The translations under genes were made by a program, and so were the position numbers. The notes under the pieces were generated by a model. That model worked only from the letters and a program-made list of their open reading frames with translations. It was not told the DNA's origin and did not search any database. A DNA stretch of 35,999 nucleotides from Mycobacterium sp. (GTDB taxonomy: Bacteria > Actinomycetota > Actinomycetes > Mycobacteriales > Mycobacteriaceae), in the NCBI GenBank assembly GCA_025963385.1, contig JAOPUT010000055.1, positions 1 through 35,999 of the forward strand, written 5' to 3'. This document shows positions 7,704 to 15,474 of the stretch, piece by piece. Position 1 is the first letter of the stretch. Each line of letters opens with the position of its first letter.

Positions 7704-8185
7704 ACTACGCAGCGAATCATCGGTAAAGGACAAGAGGGCCGAGCGCGCCACGAAAGTACAGTTCAGACTGCACGCGGCCGTTCACTTAGGGCAAACCGTG
7801 CATCGGCGAGCAAGGGCTTTGTGGCCTGCAGGTTAATCATTGAAGGCGGCTGTCAGCGATAAGGTTAGATCGCTTTTGCGAAATTCACCGCCCCCGCGAA
7901 ACCGATTCCGACTTGAACAACAAACGTCCCATGAACCTCTTGCGTCACAGCCCAACTTTGCGTATGAAGAATCGGAAGGGAGGCGATGCATCGACAACGG
8001 GCGATGTCATCGAAAATGGGGCGAAAAGTTTTATTTCTACTGGCGTTGGCAACTAATTCCACGGGTCGGGGCGAAGTCCCCGAGGACGCTCAGACGAACC
8101 CATCGTCGGCGACGCGAGACGATTCCGCATCATCTACGCAACCGCAAATGACCTTGCTGAGCGGCTTTCTCGTGACAATACGAAA

Positions 8186-8220
8186 CCGCCGCGACCCTGC
8201 GATGCGCAGAGCCGCGGCGG
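8186..8220 (-). terminator. Hairpin downstream of paralogue 3
   Basis: Outer arms CCGCCGCG/CGCGGCGG (8186-8193, 8213-8220) and inner arms CTGCG/CGCAG with a 3-nt loop, separated by a small internal loop. In the transcribed direction the stem is followed by TTT. It starts about 28 nt past the stop of paralogue 3. Confidence 0.6.
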
Positions 8221-8247
8221 CACGTGGTCTCGAGCGTCGGGGTGGCC

Positions 8248-10218
8248 CTACCCCGCGGAGGAGCTTGCCGTGACCGCACCGGCACCGGCGGAGGCCGCTT
8301 CGGCCCCGGCCGGCTTGGCACCTGCGCCGCCAAAGCCGTTGTTGCCCTTGCCTCTTGGGTAGCGAGACGACGGTCCGGACTTGTCTGCACCCGTCCCGTC
8401 CGTGGCGCCCCGCGCACCCTTGTCCGAATCGCCTGACTTCGGAGCGCGCCCCTTGCCGTCCTTGTCACCGGACTTCGGCCCGCCGTCGGGATCACCCTTG
8501 TCGGCCTTCGGCGCGGCGCTGCTGGATGCGGTCGACGGCGTCGTGGCCGGGCTCGTCGACTCCGGCTTGGTCGCCACGGGCGCCGTCACCTCGGGTGTCT
8601 TCACGACGGGTGTCGTGACCTCGGGGGTCGTCGCGACGGGGGTTGTCGCGACCGGAGCGGCCTCGGCGGGTGCGGCCACTGCCGTTGTGGCAGCCGGAGC
8701 TTGTGCCACTGCCGCGGCTTCCTCGGCTCCCGAAGCGTCGGGCGCCTGGCTCGAACCGGACTTGGCCGAGGTATCGACGGCTTCCGTCAAGGTCGCGGCC
8801 GCCACCTTGAGGCTCGACACTGCGGGCGCCTCGACCGAAGCAACCTTCAAGGTCTGCGGAGCGGCAGTTGTGGTCGTCGCGGCCGGAGCACCAAGTGAGG
8901 CAAGGAAGTTCGAGATGGCCGAGACGAGTGCAGTGACGATCTGCTGCCCGAACGCATTCGCGATCGCCTGGCCGATCTGTTGGGCCAGCTGCTGGAAGAA
9001 CTGCGCGATTGCGTTCGCGGGGTTCGTGGGTGGATCGGTGGGATCCGTCGGGTCGGTCGGTGTGGTCGGATTCTGGGGGTGAGCCGCGTAGTACGCGGCC
9101 AGCGCGGCGACGACGTCCTTGGGATCGCCGTTCTGGTAGTAGAGGCCGTAGTTGTCGTCGGGCGTAACGCTGCCGGTCGCGGTGTCGCGACCGGTGTAGA
9201 GGAAGATCGGCCCGGCCTGGCTGTAGGTCTGCCAGTAGTTGATCAGATCCATGATGTACTGCGACTGCTTTGCCTCGTCCGCGGCGCCTGCGACGGTCGG
9301 CAGCCCGTACTCGCTGATCCAGATCGACTTGCCGGTGCCGATCATCGCCTTGATCGCGTCGACTTGCTGCAGCGGAGTCAGGAAGCCGGGGACCGGAGGA
9401 AAGTTATTGCCGTCGGAGAATTGCAGAGACTCCAGATACGGGTGCACCGACAGGGCGTCGAAGTACTGGCCGGCGCCCGCGGCGAGCATCTGCTGGACGT
9501 AGTCGACGGGGCTCATCGTGAACCCCGTGGTCTGGACGGTGCCCAGCGCACCCGCGACGACGGTGGCCGTCGGGTCGAGTTGCTTGATCGCGGGGTACGC
9601 GGCCGCCAGTAGCTGCGCGTAGGCCACGGGGTCGATCGGGTTGGAGAACTGAATCGAATTGGGCTCGTTCCAGACCTCGTACGCCGACACGATTGAGCCG
9701 TAGGTGACCTGCGCCCCGTCGACCGTGACCTGGTGGTTGATGAACGCCTTCAGGAAGTCGGCGTACGCGCCGGTGTCGGGAGTCTGTGTGCCAGGGAATC
9801 CGTCCTGGGTCGTGGCGGCGAAGGCCGGCGTGGCGTTGACTTCGGCCAGCACGCCCATGTTGCGCGCAGCGGCGGCCTTCATTACGAGGTCGAGGTTGCT
9901 CCAGTCATAGGTGTCGTTCTGATACTCGACGAGTCCCCATGGCACGAATACTCGGATGTTCTCCACGCCGAGCGCCTGAAGTTGGTCGAGCTGCTCGTTG
10001 ATTTGGGCTGCGCTCATGCCGTAGAGCGGCGATTCGGCCACGCCCACGGTGGACGGCGACACATTGATCTCTGCAACCGGCATGAAGTCGAACGAGGCGT
10101 TCCGATGGGGTGGCGTGAAGATCCCGCTGGCATACGCGGTGATCATCGCGACGGGTAGGGCTGCAACGACGGAGCGCGTGGCAAGCGTCTTGAGCAGTCC
10201 CTTAGCGGTCGTGTTCAT
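8248..10218 (-). CDS. Exported GH-A clan glycoside hydrolase with low-complexity tail (paralogue 3)
   Basis: 656 residues. The start ATG has an AGGAG Shine-Dalgarno 8 nt upstream. The shared export segment LATRSVVAALPVAMITAYAS is followed by a catalytic domain (about 53-390) with acid/base Glu185 (YEVWNEPN), nucleophile Glu303 (WISEYGLPT), NIRVFVPW and SVHPY. Unlike its paralogues it lacks the C-P-x-C pair, having PPVP instead. After a TDPT linker comes an amphipathic Gln/Ala/Ile segment (about 405-445). The tail then carries six P-V-A-T-T-like pentapeptides, a Gly/Lys/Asp-rich stretch and a C-terminus ending SSSAG as in paralogue 2. It would be the first gene of the trio in transcription order, but each copy has its own upstream element and likely its own promoter. 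Substrate unknown. Confidence 0.85.
   Translation of the reverse strand: MNTTAKGLLKTLATRSVVAALPVAMITAYASGIFTPPHRNASFDFMPVAEINVSPSTVGVAESPLYGMSAAQINEQLDQLQALGVENIRVFVPWGLVEYQNDTYDWSNLDLVMKAAAARNMGVLAEVNATPAFAATTQDGFPGTQTPDTGAYADFLKAFINHQVTVDGAQVTYGSIVSAYEVWNEPNSIQFSNPIDPVAYAQLLAAAYPAIKQLDPTATVVAGALGTVQTTGFTMSPVDYVQQMLAAGAGQYFDALSVHPYLESLQFSDGNNFPPVPGFLTPLQQVDAIKAMIGTGKSIWISEYGLPTVAGAADEAKQSQYIMDLINYWQTYSQAGPIFLYTGRDTATGSVTPDDNYGLYYQNGDPKDVVAALAAYYAAHPQNPTTPTDPTDPTDPPTNPANAIAQFFQQLAQQIGQAIANAFGQQIVTALVSAISNFLASLGAPAATTTTAAPQTLKVASVEAPAVSSLKVAAATLTEAVDTSAKSGSSQAPDASGAEEAAAVAQAPAATTAVAAPAEAAPVATTPVATTPEVTTPVVKTPEVTAPVATKPESTSPATTPSTASSSAAPKADKGDPDGGPKSGDKDGKGRAPKSGDSDKGARGATDGTGADKSGPSSRYPRGKGNNGFGGAGAKPAGAEAASAGAGAVTASSSAG
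8566..8655 (-). repeat. 15-bp tandem repeat encoding P-V-A-T-T-like units
   Basis: Six in-frame 15-bp units encode PVATT, PVATT, PEVTT, PVVKT, PEVTA and PVATK in the tail of paralogue 3. They form a proline-spaced, probably extended linker of the kind seen in wall-spanning proteins. Confidence 0.85.
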
Positions 10219-10247
10219 GGGTGGATCTCCTACTTTCAGCGTCTGCG

Positions 10248-10298
10248 AATCGTCGTCGCCGTCAAAGCGATTCGCCTCATTTACTCACGCTTCAGCAA
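10248..10298 (-). promoter_or_regulatory. Shared upstream element of the GH trio (copy 3)
   Basis: On the minus strand: TTGCTG, 8 nt, GTAAAT, a 13-nt gap, then TGACGGCGACGACGATT ending 29 nt before the ATG. ACAGATT immediately precedes the TTGCTG, as it also does for copy 1. Confidence 0.55.
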
Positions 10299-10460
10299 AT
10301 CTGTCTCCTTTAATGATGGAACCGAAGACACGATTTGCGGAGGAACGATCTTGATGACCTTCCACCTGGGTTTTACGTACCGATGGTCGGCTTCGTAGCA
10401 AAGAAATACCATAGTTCAAAGTGTTAACCATGACTCGGTAGCATCCCGTGCTTTTCTAGG

Positions 10461-10476
10461 TCATAACCAATTATGA
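10461..10476. promoter_or_regulatory. Dyad TCATAA-CCAA-TTATGA
   Basis: A perfect 6+4+6 inverted repeat in the divergent intergenic region, about 160 nt upstream of the adenylate cyclase and 240 nt upstream of paralogue 3. An operator role is possible but unproven. Confidence 0.35.
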
Positions 10477-10635
10477 ACTGGATCTATGCCCGGATGTATA
10501 CAGCATCTTCAGTAGGCACCAATAGCGGCATGACGGCCTCATCCAGCTATAGGAAATCGACTTTCGTCGTGGCAAATTTTATGACTGTGCCAGACACTTT
10601 TTATTAACTAGATCGACAATTCCATCAGCAAGCAC

Positions 10636-11949
10636 GTGCAGAGGCAGGGCTACGCTTTATCGGTGGCAATCGACGAGGGCGGCCGACCGGCCGGGGGCGG
10701 CACGCTCCCCGTCCGGCGGTCCCACTGCGTGCCCGACGTCGCGATCGAGACCCAACTGCGCGGGCGAACCCGGCATCAGGCTGAGAGCATCGCCCGGCAG
10801 ATGCGCGTGCTCTCGGTGACGACGCGGATCGGCGCGATCGTCAGCGTGTTCTTCGGCATCCAGCAGTTTCTGATCGCGTCGGACGTGTGGTGGTTCGGGT
10901 ACCTGAACCTCGTCAGTGCCGTCGTCTTCCTGCTCATCCCCCGGCTCTACCGGTACGGCGACCTGCTGCCACCCGTCCTGTTCTACGTCGTGGCCTACCT
11001 TCTGATCACGGTGTCGACGGTGCACATAGGTAGCGGCGTCGGCCTGCACTTCTACTTCGTCGTCGCCGCGGCCATCGCCGTGCTGCTGCTCGGCATCGAC
11101 CACATCGCATTGGCATCGCTGATGGGCATACTCGGCGCAGGTGCGGTGATCACCCTCGAATTCCTCGTCCCACCCAACACCGGCACGCAACCCGACTGGG
11201 CCTTCAAGCTGGGATTCGTCATCAACACGATCGCCGCGTGGGTGCTGGTGGTCGCGACCGTCTGGTACGCGCTTCGCGAGACGGCCCGCGCCGAGTCCGC
11301 GATGGAATCCGAATACCGACGTTCCGAGTCGCTGCTGACCAACATCCTGCCCGCATCGATCGCCGAACGACTCAAGGATCCAGCGCATCGCATCATCGCC
11401 GACAAATACGACGACGCGTCGATCCTGTTCGCCGACATCGCCGGTTACACCAAGCGGGCCAGCGATACGGCCCCGACCGAACTGGTGCGCTTCCTGGACG
11501 CGCTGTACACCGATCTCGATGCCCTGGTCGATCGTCACGGCCTCGAGAAGGTGAAGACGAGCGGTGACTCCTACATGGTCGTCAGCGGCGTCCCAGAACC
11601 GCGTACGGACCACCTCGAAGCGCTCGCCTGTCTCGCGCTGGACATGGCCGAGTCGGTCGCCGACCTCGTCGACGCCCAAGGTCGCGAGGTGCCGTTGAGG
11701 ATAGGGCTCGCCAGCGGTCCCGTCGTGGCGGGCGTCGTCGGGGCCCGCAAGTTCTTCTACGACGTCTGGGGCGACGCGGTCAACGTGGCGTCCCGCATGG
11801 AGTCCACCGACGTCGAAGGGCGCATCCAGGTGCCCGACGACGTATACGAACGGTTGCACGGGAAGTTCGTGTTCGAGGAGCGTGGAGAGATCGACGTGAA
11901 GGGCAAGGGCCTCATGCGGACGTGGTACCTCGTCGGTAGGCGCACCTAG
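10636..11949 (+). CDS. cya: Class III adenylate cyclase, six-TM membrane type (Rv1625c-like)
   Basis: 437 residues. An N-terminal cytosolic segment is followed by six hydrophobic helices (about 60-215), a short linker and a class IIIa catalytic domain (about 255-435). All six canonical catalytic residues are present: metal ligands Asp267 (FADIAGYT) and Asp311 (SGDSYMVVSG), substrate-defining Lys307 and Asp376, and transition-state Asn383 and Arg387 in DVWGDAVNVASR. It should make cAMP from ATP as a homodimer at the inner membrane, as M. tuberculosis Rv1625c does; long stretches look nearly identical to that protein. The GTG start has no clear Shine-Dalgarno, and a second GTG at 10663 is an alternative. 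Its stop codon overlaps that of the convergent DUF2339 gene (CTAG). Confidence 0.92.
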   Translation: MQRQGYALSVAIDEGGRPAGGGTLPVRRSHCVPDVAIETQLRGRTRHQAESIARQMRVLSVTTRIGAIVSVFFGIQQFLIASDVWWFGYLNLVSAVVFLLIPRLYRYGDLLPPVLFYVVAYLLITVSTVHIGSGVGLHFYFVVAAAIAVLLLGIDHIALASLMGILGAGAVITLEFLVPPNTGTQPDWAFKLGFVINTIAAWVLVVATVWYALRETARAESAMESEYRRSESLLTNILPASIAERLKDPAHRIIADKYDDASILFADIAGYTKRASDTAPTELVRFLDALYTDLDALVDRHGLEKVKTSGDSYMVVSGVPEPRTDHLEALACLALDMAESVADLVDAQGREVPLRIGLASGPVVAGVVGARKFFYDVWGDAVNVASRMESTDVEGRIQVPDDVYERLHGKFVFEERGEIDVKGKGLMRTWYLVGRRT

Positions 11950-13658
11950 GCGCGCTCGTGGTGATCCTGCTGCGCCAGCAGCCGCGCGTAGCCCGCCCCC
12001 ATGCCCAGTAGCCCCAAACCGACGACGATGAAGACCACGACTCGGAAGATGCCGTCCAGTGTCCCGAGGTCGAAGAGGAACAGTTTGGCCATGGCCGCCG
12101 CGACGAGCGACACCCCGCCGGCGATCGGCACCGAGCGCTCCGCGCGTGGCGCGCGTGCGGCGTAGCGGAAGGCGGCCGCCGCCAACATGACCCAGCAGAT
12201 CGTCGCCGCGACGTGCCCGGCGAAGTAGCCCTGGACCGCACCCCCGACCAGTACGCCAGAGGTCACCGCGAACGTGGTGATGCCGTACAGCGCGATCATC
12301 GCCGCGACGGCCCACGACCAGTCCGCGGGCCACGACCTCGCCACCGCGACGGCGCACGCCACCACCAGCAGGCTCGCGATGAGCGTCGACACGGCGATCG
12401 GCATAGGCGGGGTCGTCGCCGTCACCAACGACGACGGCGGGGCTTGGACCAGATAGAACGACGCGCCCACGACCCCGAATCCGAGAGCGCACCATGGTGC
12501 GACCCTTCCGCGACCTGCGGTCGACACGACGACTGCCATCGCGAGCAGCATCGGTCCTGCCACCGGACCGTCGAAGGCGACCGTCACGGCGACCAGGGCC
12601 GCCACCGCCGCCAGCGCCGACCATACGGTCCGAACGGCCGCGGTGACCATGGCGAGGCGCCGTGCGCCGAGCACGATCACCAGCAGCACCGCCGCCAGCA
12701 CTGCGGCCATCGACGCGGCGGCAAGACGATCGACCGCCGCCGACGCCGCGAGGACGGGCATGGTCCCTGCCGCGCTCAGTAGGGCCATCGTCATGTCATT
12801 CCTGTTGTGCGGCAGCAGGATCAACGCGCTACCGATCGCCAACACACCTGCCGATGAACACGCGACCGCCAGGAGTGGCGACGGCGCGGAACCGAAGGCC
12901 GACAACGCCAGTGCCACCATCAGCGGGAGCGTGCTCACCGCCACGCGTGCGGCGTGCAGGCCAATCCAGTCACGGCCCAGCTGAATCGGCACCGACGCGG
13001 CGCTCAGCGCCAGCATGAAACCGACGAGCAGAAGATTGACCCCGTCGGCGACCACCGGTGCCAGACCGATCAGCGGGACGAGGACCAGTAGACCCAGCTG
13101 CTCGCTGTCCCAACGACGCGCCAACACCAGTCCCCCAGCCGCCACCGCGGCCGCGATGACCAGCCCCACCGGCGCCGAGACCCATCGGTAGATCGTCGTC
13201 ACCGCGATGACGTCGATGTAGGCAGCCGCAATACCCGTGGCGGCCAATGCAATTGCACCCACGCGGCCACCCCGCCGACCGTTGAGGCGCCACGCGCCCC
13301 CAATTAGTCCGACCGCCAGTGCTGCACCGGCGAACACCCGGAACTCCGGACGCAGAATCCCCGCCTGAGCGGCGAGCACCAGCAGGAGCGCCACGCCGAC
13401 GAGCGTTACGGCCACGCCTGCGACCGCCAGCGCCTTGCCGACCCAACCGTCCGACCGCGCCGGCCGTAGAGGGACCTGCTGGACTGGCGCCACCGGCCAG
13501 TACGCGGGCGGCGGGGCCGGCCGAGGCTGCTCGGCCAGTCGCTCGGCGACGATGCGCTCGAGATGCCGAAGGTCGACCGATGCCCTCGCCAAGTACGCAG
13601 CGATGGCCGCGAAGTCGGACGACAACCTGGCGATGACAGCCTGATCCGGTTCGGTCAT
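11946..13658 (-). CDS. DUF2339-type polytopic membrane protein
   Basis: 570 residues. A short N-terminal cytosolic part (about 1-75) with a Pro-rich linker (RPAPPPAYWPVAPVQQ) precedes a dozen or more hydrophobic helices to the C-terminus, rich in Ala, Val and Leu with many small-residue pairs. RLNGRRGGRVGAIALAATGIA in the first third fits DUF2339 membrane proteins. No enzymatic motif is visible. It is last in a six-gene minus-strand run, 43 nt after the response regulator, with a GTAGTACTAC palindrome in that gap. It may be a target or auxiliary membrane partner of the two-component system, but function is unknown. Confidence 0.75.
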   Translation of the reverse strand: MTEPDQAVIARLSSDFAAIAAYLARASVDLRHLERIVAERLAEQPRPAPPPAYWPVAPVQQVPLRPARSDGWVGKALAVAGVAVTLVGVALLLVLAAQAGILRPEFRVFAGAALAVGLIGGAWRLNGRRGGRVGAIALAATGIAAAYIDVIAVTTIYRWVSAPVGLVIAAAVAAGGLVLARRWDSEQLGLLVLVPLIGLAPVVADGVNLLLVGFMLALSAASVPIQLGRDWIGLHAARVAVSTLPLMVALALSAFGSAPSPLLAVACSSAGVLAIGSALILLPHNRNDMTMALLSAAGTMPVLAASAAVDRLAAASMAAVLAAVLLVIVLGARRLAMVTAAVRTVWSALAAVAALVAVTVAFDGPVAGPMLLAMAVVVSTAGRGRVAPWCALGFGVVGASFYLVQAPPSSLVTATTPPMPIAVSTLIASLLVVACAVAVARSWPADWSWAVAAMIALYGITTFAVTSGVLVGGAVQGYFAGHVAATICWVMLAAAAFRYAARAPRAERSVPIAGGVSLVAAAMAKLFLFDLGTLDGIFRVVVFIVVGLGLLGMGAGYARLLAQQDHHERA

Positions 13659-13695
13659 GGGGCCATCGTGGCATCATCGGTGGGCGATGGGATGA

Positions 13696-13705
13696 GTAGT
13701 ACTAC
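13696..13705. promoter_or_regulatory. GTAGTACTAC palindrome before the DUF2339 gene
   Basis: A perfect 10-bp palindrome, within the context ATGAGTAGTACTACCC. It overlaps the response regulator stop codon and lies about 40 nt upstream of the DUF2339 start. NarL-family regulators often bind such short dyads, so it is a candidate site for the adjacent regulator. Related TACTAC/GTAGTA words occur near other promoters in this block. Confidence 0.35.
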
Positions 13706-14358
13706 CCGTCCAGACCGTGCTCGATCGCGTAGCGCGCCAACTCGACGCGATTGGCCACCTGCAGCTTCCGGAAGGTCGCCTGCACGTGATTCTCCACCGT
13801 GCGGTGGCTCAGCGACAGCTGCTCGGCGATCTGCTTGGCGGTCAATCCCTTTGCGACGTAGCGCAGGATCTCGGTCTCACGATCTGTGAGGCTCGGGGTG
13901 GCCTCGCCGCGCGGCGCCCGCGCGATTCGTCGGTACTCGCCGAGCACCAGACCCGCGAGCCCGGGCGTGAATACGGCGCGGCCTTCGCCGGTGGCCCGGA
14001 CCGCCTGTGCCAGTTCACTCTTCGACGCACTCTTGACGAGATAGCCCGTGGCGCCGGCCTTGACCGCCTCCAACACGTCGTCGCGTTCGTCGGATGCCGA
14101 GAGCACCAACACCCGCGACGACGGCGACACCGTCAGCACCTCGGCGGTGGCCGCCGCCCCGCTGCCGTCCGACAGTCGCATGTCCATCACCACTACGTCA
14201 GGCTTGACGACCGCTGCCCGCCGCGCAGCCGAAGCGACGCCGTCAGCCGTGGCGACGACGGTGAAACCCTCTTCGACGAGGTCACGGGCGACTGCGTCAC
14301 GCCAGATCGGGTGATCGTCCACGACCATCACCGTGAACGTGGAATGGTCAGTTCCCAC
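13702..14358 (-). CDS. NarL/FixJ-family response regulator
   Basis: 218 residues. The receiver domain (about 8-125) has the acidic pair Asp14-Asp15 (VVDDH), phospho-acceptor Asp59 (VVVMDMRLSDG), a switch Ser near 87 and Lys109 (GYLVKS). A LuxR-type helix-turn-helix follows (about 155-215): LTDRETEILRYVAKGLTAKQ, then SLSHRTVENHVQATFRKL. The GTG at 14358 was chosen because it has a strong GGGAGGGGGA Shine-Dalgarno. A later ATG at 14328, which overlaps the kinase stop (TGATG), would remove the first strand of the receiver. The gene overlaps the kinase gene by 31 nt, so the two should be translated together. It should be phosphorylated by that kinase and regulate transcription. Confidence 0.93.
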   Translation of the reverse strand: MGTDHSTFTVMVVDDHPIWRDAVARDLVEEGFTVVATADGVASAARRAAVVKPDVVVMDMRLSDGSGAAATAEVLTVSPSSRVLVLSASDERDDVLEAVKAGATGYLVKSASKSELAQAVRATGEGRAVFTPGLAGLVLGEYRRIARAPRGEATPSLTDRETEILRYVAKGLTAKQIAEQLSLSHRTVENHVQATFRKLQVANRVELARYAIEHGLDG

Positions 14359-15464
14359 TCGGTCCCCCTCCCCGTCGCCGTGCTCAGCTTCGCGTTACCG
14401 CCTAGCCAATTCATCCGTCCAACAATCGATTTCGATATTCCGACCCGACCCTCGTCGACGGCCTCCTCGAGGCGCCCGGCGGGGATGCCTGGTCCGTCGT
14501 CGCGGACACTGATCACGACCGAGTCGTCGAGGTCCTCGAGCAGGACGAAGGCGCGGGCCGTCTCACCCGCATGAGCGACGACGTTGTCCAAGGCGTTGGC
14601 CACTGCCGCGTCGACTTCTCCAGCCACCTCGGCCGACAGCATGACCGGGCCGGCGGGAAGGCTGATCGAGACCCGGTCGGAGGCCCGGCTGCGCAGCATC
14701 GGCACCAAATCCGTCTCGACCCCCTCCGGCAGCCGTGCACCCGCGTCGCTGACCCAGCGTCTGAGCGCGCGCTCCTGCACACTCGCCAGTTCTGCGAGCT
14801 CCGTTGTCGGGCCGCCAATCTCGCGACCGCGCCGGGCCACCAGGGCCAGCACCTGGACGGCGCCGTCGTGCACCTCCCTGGACAGTCGTTCCCGTTCCTC
14901 CAGAGACGCCGCCAGGCGCGCCGCTCGCTGTAGCTCGGTGTGGGCGCGCCGGGCGGTCTGGGCGGCCATGCCGATCGCGAGCCCGACCGCGAGTTCGATG
15001 ACGACGGTCGCATTGCGTCCCACGTCGATGCTGAGGTAGTCCTTCAGTACCGCACTGGACGCCGTCACCGCCAGCCCGGTCACCATACCTGCGACCGGGC
15101 CGAGCAGGATCGCCACCGAGATCGTGGCATTCGTGGCCCACAGCGTGGTCGGCCAGGACTGGTTGTCCAGGGCCCACTGATCGGACGCGACGAGAGCGGT
15201 CGAGAGCATCAGGGTGACGACGACCAACACTTCGGCGCCCACCCAGGCCAACCGCCTGCCGTACCCGTGGAGGTAGGCCGCCGCGCAGGCGACGCTCCAC
15301 GCGACCAACACGGCGAAGAGTGCCCATCCGATGGCGGGACGCTCGAGTTCGTCGTTGATCGCGATCTGAAAACCCAAGGCGTACAGACAACTCAGCAGTC
15401 GAAAGACCTGAGCCGCGCGCCACAGCGGGGCAGCTGGATCTGGCGACGGCGCCGCAGTAGGCAT
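14328..15464 (-). CDS. Sensor histidine kinase, HisKA_3 type (MacS/DUF5931-like)
   Basis: 378 residues. The N-terminal half has about six hydrophobic segments (about 20-170) with short loops and no large extracellular domain. The dimerisation/phosphoacceptor helix carries His199 in REVHDGAVQVL, typical of HisKA_3 kinases that pair with NarL-type regulators. The HATPase domain follows: ALDNVVAHA (N box), DDGPGIP (G1) and GRGTEWELTIP (G2). The integral-membrane sensor half recalls the DUF5931 domain of MacS-like kinases; that assignment is from memory. It starts 6 nt after the stop of the ABC ATPase gene, so it is in the transporter operon. Signal unknown; transporter occupancy or substrate availability is a reasonable guess. 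Confidence 0.92.
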   Translation of the reverse strand: MPTAAPSPDPAAPLWRAAQVFRLLSCLYALGFQIAINDELERPAIGWALFAVLVAWSVACAAAYLHGYGRRLAWVGAEVLVVVTLMLSTALVASDQWALDNQSWPTTLWATNATISVAILLGPVAGMVTGLAVTASSAVLKDYLSIDVGRNATVVIELAVGLAIGMAAQTARRAHTELQRAARLAASLEERERLSREVHDGAVQVLALVARRGREIGGPTTELAELASVQERALRRWVSDAGARLPEGVETDLVPMLRSRASDRVSISLPAGPVMLSAEVAGEVDAAVANALDNVVAHAGETARAFVLLEDLDDSVVISVRDDGPGIPAGRLEEAVDEGRVGISKSIVGRMNWLGGNAKLSTATGRGTEWELTIPRSR

Positions 15465-15474
15465 GCCCTACTAC
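15454..15474. promoter_or_regulatory. Imperfect 8-5-8 dyad GCAGTAGG-CATGC-CCTACTAC
   Basis: The arms match at 7 of 8 positions. The dyad spans the ATPase stop codon and the kinase start codon. It could be a binding site for autoregulation or an mRNA hairpin over the kinase start. Coding constraint (TAG TAG stops, ATG) explains part of it. Confidence 0.25.

Larger units (their letters stand above)
7631..8247. other. AT-richer intergenic region between paralogues 2 and 3
   Basis: 617 bases without a credible gene. An open frame around 7840-8151 (+) has no family features or good start signal. The region holds the control element of paralogue 2 with an embedded 16-bp palindrome and, at the other end, a hairpin behind paralogue 3. 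Confidence 0.65.
10219..10635. other. AT-richer divergent intergenic region
   Basis: 417 bases between the divergently transcribed paralogue 3 and adenylate cyclase genes. It is among the most AT-rich parts of the window. It contains the control element of paralogue 3 and a TCATAA-N4-TTATGA dyad. No gene is seen. Confidence 0.7.

Noticed and set aside
7840..8151. Open frame of 103 codons in the intergenic region before hydrolase copy 3
   Set aside because: Basic, motif-free product with no ribosome-binding site and codon use unlike neighbouring genes.
10657..12624. 655-codon minus-strand open frame across the adenylate cyclase and DUF2339 genes
   Set aside because: Arg/Gly/Asp-rich antisense shadow, overlapping two genes with clear family motifs.
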